DNA from: an uncultured Eubacteriales bacterium
Lineage (GTDB): Bacteria; Bacillota_A; Clostridia; Christensenellales; Aristaeellaceae
Reading direction: 5' to 3'
NCBI GenBank assembly: GCA_944333375.1
Contig: CALVKX010000051.1
Coordinates: forward strand, 1-11,400
Length of the DNA: 11,400 nt
The notes beneath the pieces were generated by a model. It saw only the letters and a list, made by a program, of their open reading frames with translations, made no database searches and had not been told where the DNA came from. The position numbers and the translations under genes are program-made. Positions 6,765 through 11,400 of the stretch are shown one piece after another (position 1 is the first letter of the stretch; each line of letters opens with the position of its first letter).

Positions 6765-7772
6765 ATGTTGACCTGGATCATCACGGGAGCGGCGGGGCAT
6801 CTGGGCGGCACCCTCGTGCGGCTGCTTGAGGAGGCCGACGGGGAGGTCCGCGGGCTCGTGCTGCCGGGCGAGGCGCGGCGCGGCGGAAAAAACGTGCGTT
6901 ATTTTCAAGGCGACGTCACCCGCCCCGAAACGCTGGAGGCGCTGTTTGAGGGAACCGACCCCGCGCGCACACTCGTGATCCATACCGCGGGGCTGATCGA
7001 CATCGGGGATCGCCCTTATGAGGAGCTCAGGCGCGTCAACGTCGAGGGCACGCGCAACATCGTGACTCTCTGCCGCCGCCGCGGCGTGCGCCGGCTGGTG
7101 TACGTCAGCTCCGTCCACGCCATCCCCGAGGACGCGGAGGGCGGCGTGCAGTGCGAGGTAAGCGCCTTTTCCGCGGACCAGGTGGTGGGCAGCTACGCCA
7201 AGACCAAGGCCGAGGCCACCCAGCTCGTGCTGGACGCCGCGCGCTCGGGCCTGGACGCGGTGGTGGTGCACCCCTCGGGCATCCTGGGGCCCTATGACAG
7301 CGCGGGCAATCATCTGGTGCAGGTGATCCGCGACTACATGGAGGGCCGGCTTCCCGCCTGCGTGCGCGGCGGCTACGACATGGTGGACGTGCGGGACGTG
7401 GCCGCGGGCTGCCTGTCGGCGGCGCTTGAGGGAAAAAAGGGCGAATGTTACATCCTCAGCAACCGCCACTACGAGATCCGCGACATGCTGGATATGGTGC
7501 GCCGCTGCTCCGGCGGGCGCCGGCTGCCGGTGCTGCCGCTGTGGCTGGCCCGCGCCGCCGCGCCGCTCCTCTCCGCCGCGGCGCGCCTGAGGGGGCGCAG
7601 GCCGCTGTACACGGCCTATTCGCTCCACGCCCTGGGCGGCAACGACCGCTTTTCGCATGACAAGGCCACCTCGGAGCTCCATTACTGCCCGCGCGATTTG
7701 CGCCTGACCGTCAGGGACACGGTGCGCTGGCTCAAAACCCACGGCGCCGCCTCCCGCACCGCCCAGGCCTGA
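6765..7772 (+). CDS. NAD(P)-dependent extended short-chain dehydrogenase / epimerase-like protein
   Basis: 335 residues with a Rossmann fold. ITGAAGHLGG (residues 6-15) is the extended-SDR glycine motif. The catalytic set is present: Ser in YVSSVHAI (S115/S116) and YAKTK (Y144, K148). HPSGILGPYD (about 167-176) and the C-terminal domain resemble the NAD-dependent epimerase/dehydratase, 3-beta-hydroxysteroid dehydrogenase and dihydroflavonol-reductase-like group. Substrate cannot be told from sequence. ATG at 6765 is preferred to the in-frame GTG at 6756, because AAAGAGGGG (6748-6756) is 8 nt ahead of it and the Rossmann strand begins there. A hydrophobic stretch near the C-terminus (WLARAAAPLLSAAARL) may be a buried or membrane-touching helix. 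It is divergent from the TetR gene, shares its control region and ends at a strong terminator, so it is probably a single-gene unit repressed by that regulator. Confidence 0.9.
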   Translation: MLTWIITGAAGHLGGTLVRLLEEADGEVRGLVLPGEARRGGKNVRYFQGDVTRPETLEALFEGTDPARTLVIHTAGLIDIGDRPYEELRRVNVEGTRNIVTLCRRRGVRRLVYVSSVHAIPEDAEGGVQCEVSAFSADQVVGSYAKTKAEATQLVLDAARSGLDAVVVHPSGILGPYDSAGNHLVQVIRDYMEGRLPACVRGGYDMVDVRDVAAGCLSAALEGKKGECYILSNRHYEIRDMLDMVRRCSGGRRLPVLPLWLARAAAPLLSAAARLRGRRPLYTAYSLHALGGNDRFSHDKATSELHYCPRDLRLTVRDTVRWLKTHGAASRTAQA

Positions 7773-7778
7773 TCCCGC

Positions 7779-7808
7779 GCCGGGGGCATCCCGCCCCCGG
7801 CTGTTTTT
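7779..7808 (+). terminator. Intrinsic terminator of the dehydrogenase gene
   Basis: A perfect 9-bp stem GCCGGGGGC / GCCCCCGGC (7779-7787 and 7793-7801) with loop ATCCC is followed by TGTTTTT (7802-7808). It starts 6 nt after the dehydrogenase stop. The T-run reaches the stop codon of the converging SNF2 gene. The other strand has no T-run after the stem, so it should work mainly on plus-strand transcripts. Confidence 0.92.
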
Positions 7809-10800
7809 ATGTGAAGAAGAGCGCCCGGATGTCCTCCTCCGTCAGGCTTCTGAGCTCCGTCTCGCCCGCCATCACCACACGGTCGAACACCGCCCGCTTG
7901 CGCTTGCTCAGATCCGTCACCTTCTCCTCGATCGTGCCCTGGGTGATGAGCTTGACCACGTCCACGTCGCGCGTCTGGCCGATGCGGTGGGCGCGGTCGG
8001 TGGCCTGGTCCTCGGCGGCCGGGTTCCACCACGGGTCATAATGGATGACCAAGTCCGCGCCGGTCAGGTTCAGCCCCGTCCCGCCGGCCTTCAGGGAGAT
8101 CAGGAACACGCGCCCCTCGCCGCCGTTGAAGCGGTCGCACAGCTCCTGGCGCTTGTCCGGCCGCGTCTGGCCGTCAAGGTAGAGCGTCTGCACGCCCTCG
8201 CGGCCCAGGCGCTTGCGGATCATCTGCAACATTCCTACAAACTGGGAGAAGATCAGCATGCGCCGCTTGGCGTCGATGGCGTTGTGCACGAGCTGCACCA
8301 GCAGCTCCATCTTTCCGCTCTCGCCGTCGTAATCGGGCAGGAAGAGGCGCGGATGGCAGCAGACCTGCCGAAGCTTGAGCAAAATGCTGAGCACCTGCAT
8401 GCGCGCGCGCGGCAGCGAGCCCTCGGCCAGCGCCTGCCCCACGTGCTCGCGCAGCGTCTGCATCAGCCCGTCATAGACGCGGGCCTGCTCGGGCGCCATG
8501 GCGGCGTAGAGGTACTGCTCGTGCTTCTGCGGCAGGCCGGCGAGCGCCTCGCTTTTAAGCCTTCGCATCAAAAAGGGCCGGATGCGCTCGCGCAGCTCCT
8601 CGGCGCGCTCCCCGCCGCCGTAGCGCCTCAGAAACGCCGCCTGCGTCCCCAGATAGCCCGGCAGGGCGAAGTCAAAGATGCTCCACAGCTCCCCGGTGTG
8701 GTTTTCCATCGGCGTGCCGGTGAGCGCCACGCGCACCTGCGCGTCCAGCTCCTTGGCCGCCACGGCCCCCTGGCTCTGCGCGTTTTTGACGCTCTGCGCC
8801 TCGTCCAGCACGGCAAAGCGCAGGGGGATGTCGCGCAGGCAGCCGATGTCCCGCCGCAGCAGCGGATAGCTGGTGAGGATCACGTCCACCGACGGGTCCT
8901 GTTTGATTTCCTCGATCGCACGGCGCCGCTCCTCCCGGGGGCCGGCGACCACGCGCACCACCATGCTCTCGTCAAAGCGCTTGAACTCGGCCAGCCAGTG
9001 ATAGGTCAGGGAGGTGGGCGTGACGATCATGCTTTTCATCACGCCGTCGCGCCGCCTGGCCGCCGAGAGCGCCGCGATCACCTGCACGGTCTTGCCCAGT
9101 CCCATCTCGTCGGCCAGGATGCCTCCCATGCGCGCCTCATACAGCGACAGCAGCCAGGCGCAGCCGCGCTGCTGATAGGGGGTGAGCTTTCGCCTCAGCC
9201 GCCCGGGGACGTAGCTCAGGCCCTCCTGACCATCCGCACCCAATGCCCCGATGGCGCTTTCCACGCTGCCGTCGGCCTCCACCTCGGCCCCGGCCATGCG
9301 CAGCATGCTGACCATGTAGGCCGAGCGGTACGCGCCGAAGCTCAGCTCCCGCGCGCTGTCATCCGCGGCGGGATCGTCCAGCGCGGCCGCGTCCAGCAAT
9401 TCCTGCACCACCGGCGCCAGCGCGCTCATGTCGCGCACGTCCAGGAACTCGCCCGTCTTGAGGCGCACATACTGCTGGCGCTGCGCGATGGCGCGCATGA
9501 CCGGCAGCAGCTCGGGCACGGGCCGGCCCTCCTCCAGCAGCACAAACACCAGCCGGCCGCCACGCATATGGAAGGAAGCCCTGGCCGAGAAGCGGCGCGG
9601 CTTGACCTTTTCAAACGCCGTGGAGGCATACACCTCGCACAGCTTGCCCAGCTCCCCTACCCCCTGGGTGCAGAACGCCAGGATCTCCTTTGCGCGCCGC
9701 AGCACGATATGCCCGCCGCGAACCACGAAGCCCGCGTCCGAGAAAAAGTCCAAAAGCGCGCCCTCGGCGCGCCCGTCGCGCAGCAGCATCCGTCCGTCCT
9801 GCGGCTGCACGGGCTTCTCGCCGCGTGACGAAGCGAAGGGGTCGATGACCATGTCCCCGTAATGGAACGCCACGCGCGCCTCGACGTTGCCGCCGATGAG
9901 GTCCAGATATGCGCAGGCCTTCAGGGGCGCGGTCAGCAGCCGGGCGGCCAGCTCCGGCGAGGGCGCCACGGTTCCTACCGTGGACAGCGCCGGCAGGAGC
10001 GTGGCCAGCGTTTCCTCCGCCTCCCGGGCGGGATAGCGGAAGCGCCGGCCCTCCTGGCACAGAAGCCTGCATACCCGCGCCTGCGCGCTGTGCAGGTGCG
10101 CCACGCGCCCCTCCCAGAGCACGTAGCGCGCGTCTGGGCTGACCAGGCGCAGGCTCTCCACGCCCTCGGCCTGCACGGTCAGGTCCGTGGGCGTGAGCGC
10201 CACGGAGAAGCACAGCGGCAGTTCCATGGTGCGGATGCCGCTTTGCGCGCTTTTCTCCTCCCCGCGCAGCAGCACGAAGGGATGCGTTTCAAAATACCGA
10301 AGCACCCCGTGCAAGAGCGCTCCCGTCATGATGACGAAGCGCCCGTCGCTCTGGGGGCCCTGCGTCCGCTCCCCGGCCGGCGCGCCGCCCTCCTCCCACT
10401 GGCGCAGCGTCTCCGCCCTGAGCGGAATGTGGTTCATCAATAGCGTCAGCAGCCGCTCGTCCTCGCGCGAGAAGCGCATCACGGACGGGCGGTAGGTGAA
10501 TTTCCCCGAAAGCGCAAGCGGCGCGCCCAGCGCAAAGCACGTCAGCAAATCAGCGACGTTCCTCACCGCATAGAGCCGCTCCTGCCCCACGCTCAGGCCC
10601 AGCGCCGCCCGCCCGTCCTCATAGAGGCGCAGCGCGGGCGTGAGGCGGACGCTCTCTCCGCCGGGCATGGCGCGGCCGAGCACGCCCAGCATCTTCTCGC
10701 CCAGGCGCAATTCGCTCTCCTGGCAAAACCGCCTCAGCCGCCCGTCCGCCTGCGCCGCCAGCGTCGCGGCCACGATATGGGCGCAGGGCTGCTCCCGCGC

Positions 10801-10980
10801 GCCGCAGGTGCACCTCGCCTCCCCCGAGGCAAGCAGGCTCACCCGCTGCGCCGCCGGGCCGACATCGTAGCACAGCGCGTCCGTCCCGGAGATCCCGGGC
10901 TGTACGTTCCCCCTGCGAAACAGCTCCATCCCCTGGCGGTAGCTCTCCGTGTCCGTTCTCGTTTCCTCCAGGAACCCCAT
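7807..10980 (-). CDS. SWIM zinc finger plus SNF2-family ATPase/helicase
   Basis: 1057 residues. The N-terminus has a SWIM zinc finger, CTCGAREQPCAH (C57, C59, C66, H68). Residues about 90-590 match the bacterial SNF2-helicase-associated type of region. The two-lobed motor follows: LTPYQQRG (from 599), motif I ADEMGLGKT with K630, motif II DEAQ (726-729), motif III LTGTPMENH (753-761), then IFSQF, LISLKAGGTGLNL, DPWWNPAAEDQATDRAHRIGQ (R999 region) and QGTIEEKV. All catalytic motifs look intact, so it should be an ATP-driven translocase on double-stranded DNA or nucleic-acid complexes. Its cellular role is unknown. B. subtilis has the SWIM part and the SNF2 part as neighbouring proteins (YwqB/YwqA); here they form one chain. 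ATG at 10978-10980 has GGAGGG (10986-10991) 6 nt ahead. It stands alone, with no methylase, nuclease or other defence partner in view. Confidence 0.95.
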   Translation of the reverse strand: MGFLEETRTDTESYRQGMELFRRGNVQPGISGTDALCYDVGPAAQRVSLLASGEARCTCGAREQPCAHIVAATLAAQADGRLRRFCQESELRLGEKMLGVLGRAMPGGESVRLTPALRLYEDGRAALGLSVGQERLYAVRNVADLLTCFALGAPLALSGKFTYRPSVMRFSREDERLLTLLMNHIPLRAETLRQWEEGGAPAGERTQGPQSDGRFVIMTGALLHGVLRYFETHPFVLLRGEEKSAQSGIRTMELPLCFSVALTPTDLTVQAEGVESLRLVSPDARYVLWEGRVAHLHSAQARVCRLLCQEGRRFRYPAREAEETLATLLPALSTVGTVAPSPELAARLLTAPLKACAYLDLIGGNVEARVAFHYGDMVIDPFASSRGEKPVQPQDGRMLLRDGRAEGALLDFFSDAGFVVRGGHIVLRRAKEILAFCTQGVGELGKLCEVYASTAFEKVKPRRFSARASFHMRGGRLVFVLLEEGRPVPELLPVMRAIAQRQQYVRLKTGEFLDVRDMSALAPVVQELLDAAALDDPAADDSARELSFGAYRSAYMVSMLRMAGAEVEADGSVESAIGALGADGQEGLSYVPGRLRRKLTPYQQRGCAWLLSLYEARMGGILADEMGLGKTVQVIAALSAARRRDGVMKSMIVTPTSLTYHWLAEFKRFDESMVVRVVAGPREERRRAIEEIKQDPSVDVILTSYPLLRRDIGCLRDIPLRFAVLDEAQSVKNAQSQGAVAAKELDAQVRVALTGTPMENHTGELWSIFDFALPGYLGTQAAFLRRYGGGERAEELRERIRPFLMRRLKSEALAGLPQKHEQYLYAAMAPEQARVYDGLMQTLREHVGQALAEGSLPRARMQVLSILLKLRQVCCHPRLFLPDYDGESGKMELLVQLVHNAIDAKRRMLIFSQFVGMLQMIRKRLGREGVQTLYLDGQTRPDKRQELCDRFNGGEGRVFLISLKAGGTGLNLTGADLVIHYDPWWNPAAEDQATDRAHRIGQTRDVDVVKLITQGTIEEKVTDLSKRKRAVFDRVVMAGETELRSLTEEDIRALFFT

Positions 10981-11065
10981 GTGCCGCCCTCCATCATAAA
11001 GCCTAGTCTGTTAAATTTCTGGATCGCGTTTCCGCTTTCCTGCCTTTCCCACCCTTTGCGCGCAG

Positions 11066-11092
11066 AAAAAAAGCGGAATACTTCTCTTCCGC
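11066..11092 (-). terminator. Intrinsic terminator on the minus strand, upstream of the SNF2 gene
   Basis: On the minus strand GCGGAA and TTCCGC (rc of 11087-11092 and 11073-11078) form a 6-bp stem with an 8-nt loop, followed directly by seven T (rc of 11066-11072). It would end a minus-strand transcript that comes from the right before it reaches the SNF2 gene. No minus-strand gene is visible between it and the window edge, so the transcript it serves is either an off-window gene with a long 3' tail or a small RNA. Confidence 0.7.
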
Positions 11093-11103
11093 CGGGGCAA
11101 GCT

Positions 11104-11205
11104 ATGGGTGAAACGGAGGTCAGGCAAACGGCCGGGAAAGGCGCAAAGGCGCTTTTGATTGAAAAGTGCCAGCCGGATGCGGTTTGCATCACGGTCAGGA
11201 TGTGA
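11104..11205 (+). CDS. Possible 33-residue small ORF, unrecognised
   Basis: ATG at 11104 to TGA at 11203-11205. The product begins MGETEVRQTAGKGAKALLIE and has two cysteines. Only GGGG at 11094-11097 could serve as a ribosome binding site, and third codon positions are mixed rather than GC-saturated as in neighbouring genes. No promoter is seen. Probably not a gene, but it is followed 5 nt later by another small ORF. Confidence 0.12.
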   Translation: MGETEVRQTAGKGAKALLIEKCQPDAVCITVRM

Positions 11206-11210
11206 GATGG

Positions 11211-11285
11211 ATGAAGAAGATGTTGAACATTGCGCCGTTTCTCCTCAAGCGCAGGCGCTACCGAGAGGCTTCGAGCTTTCGATGA
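11211..11285 (+). CDS. Possible 24-residue cationic small ORF, unrecognised
   Basis: ATG at 11211 to TGA at 11283-11285. The peptide starts MKKMLNIAPFLLKRRRYRE: a short hydrophobic stretch followed by an Arg-rich segment, strongly positive overall. AGGA (11197-11200) lies 10 nt ahead, a weak ribosome binding site. The stop is 11 nt before a 12-bp GC-rich hairpin that could terminate the transcript. I do not recognise the peptide; it could be a leader peptide, a small membrane-active protein or chance. Confidence 0.2.
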   Translation: MKKMLNIAPFLLKRRRYREASSFR

Positions 11286-11296
11286 CCGCCGTTTCA

Positions 11297-11324
11297 AAGC
11301 CCGGACGGGAAACCGTCCGGGCTT
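11297..11324. terminator. Strong 12-bp hairpin with GAAA loop, terminator-like
   Basis: AAGCCCGGACGG (11297-11308) pairs perfectly with CCGTCCGGGCTT (11313-11324) around a GAAA tetraloop. The downstream plus-strand bases (CAGCTTGTC) are only weakly T-rich. On the minus strand the stem is followed by TGAAAC. It may act as a weak two-way terminator or a stable RNA end. Confidence 0.55.
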
Positions 11325-11335
11325 CAGCTTGTCGA

Positions 11336-11360
11336 AAAAGTCCGCCCACGGCGGCCTTTT
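11336..11360. terminator. Bidirectional terminator-like hairpin
   Basis: AAAAGTCCGCC (11336-11346) pairs with GGCGGCCTTTT (11350-11360) around loop CAC, with a single T-C mismatch. The A-run on the left and T-run on the right give each strand a stem closed by A-U pairs, the layout of a two-way terminator. The T-run is short (four), so strength is uncertain. Confidence 0.5.
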
Positions 11361-11382
11361 CCGCCAAATGCTTAAGAAATGT

Positions 11383-11400
11383 TTGCGCCCAGGGGCGCAA
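11383..11400. repeat. Inverted repeat cut by the window edge
   Basis: TTGCGCCC (11383-11390) and GGGCGCAA (11393-11400) are perfect complements separated by two bases, so the actual hairpin would open one or two central pairs. T11382 could extend the stem if the next base beyond the window is A. It is the third hairpin in about 100 bases. Confidence 0.5.

Larger units (their letters stand above)
10981..11400. other. 420-base region without a convincing gene, with terminator and hairpins
   Basis: Between the SNF2 start and the window edge there is no open frame with recognisable protein features. The open frames that cross it on both strands run through the minus-strand terminator or into the SNF2 gene and have mixed third-codon bases, unlike the neighbouring genes. 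The stretch 10981-11065 must hold the SNF2 promoter; a TATGAT (rc, about 11 nt before the ribosome binding site) is the only -10-like word I see and it has no -35. Further right come a minus-strand terminator, two tiny ORFs and three hairpins, listed separately. Confidence 0.7.

Noticed and set aside
7987..9828. Open frame of 613 codons on the plus strand, antisense to the SNF2 gene
   Set aside because: Low-complexity His/Ala/Gln/Arg composition, no recognisable domain, and the SNF2 motifs on the other strand are intact.
10981..11010. TATGAT as -10 of an SNF2 promoter
   Set aside because: No acceptable -35 at 16-18 nt and the start would fall on the ribosome binding site, so I did not list it as a promoter.
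11211..11285. Idea that the 24-residue peptide is the sporulation peptide SpoVM
   Set aside because: Size is similar, but the residues do not match the SpoVM pattern that I know, and the neighbourhood gives no support.
10839..11297. Open frame of 152 codons on the minus strand at the right end
   Set aside because: It runs through the minus-strand terminator and into the SNF2 coding region in another frame, and the product has no family features.
1..11400. CRISPR array, tRNA or rRNA gene, insertion sequence, phage or toxin-antitoxin module
   Set aside because: No regularly spaced repeats, no tRNA-like cloverleaf or rRNA core sequence, no transposase or integrase motifs, and no terminal inverted repeats with target duplication were seen.

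Overview
The window comes from a GC-rich bacterium of the phylum Bacillota (Firmicutes), most probably class Clostridia. The evidence is an RqcP/YabO-type S4 protein, the comEC-holA gene pair, strong AGGAGG-like ribosome binding sites, a Firmicutes-style TetR regulator and a single-chain SWIM-SNF2 helicase. G+C is well above 60% by eye and third codon positions are almost all G or C. I cannot place it to genus. Long open frames antisense to real genes are by-products of this composition.

Left block (1-6034, + strand). One tightly packed, probably co-transcribed run: the 3' end of an unidentified gene, rqcP (ribosome quality control), ispD and ispF (two steps of the MEP isoprenoid pathway), comEC (DNA uptake channel), holA (DNA polymerase III delta subunit) and a DUF362 protein with a two-cluster ferredoxin tail. 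Junctions are very short: 1 nt between rqcP and ispD, ATGA overlap for ispD/ispF, 18 nt before comEC, GTGA overlap for comEC/holA and 26 nt before the DUF362 gene. No promoter or terminator is visible inside it. The genes share no pathway, so this is a housekeeping operon.

Middle block (6031-7808). A TetR-family regulator on the minus strand converges on the DUF362 gene, and the two stop codons share the palindrome CTAG. The regulator is divergent from a short-chain dehydrogenase/epimerase-like gene. Between them, two sigma-A-type promoters run in opposite directions and overlap at their -10 boxes inside a 12-bp palindrome. The natural reading is a TetR repressor controlling itself and the dehydrogenase from one operator. 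A strong intrinsic terminator ends the dehydrogenase gene.

Right block (7807-11400). A 1057-residue SNF2-family ATPase with an N-terminal SWIM zinc finger lies on the minus strand. The last 420 bases hold no convincing gene. They contain a minus-strand intrinsic terminator, two tiny low-confidence ORFs and three successive hairpins up to the window edge.

I see no CRISPR array, rRNA, tRNA, insertion sequence, phage gene or recognisable defence cluster. Nothing here amounts to a demonstrable new system. The points most worth checking are the shared-operator divergent promoter and the structured non-coding right end.
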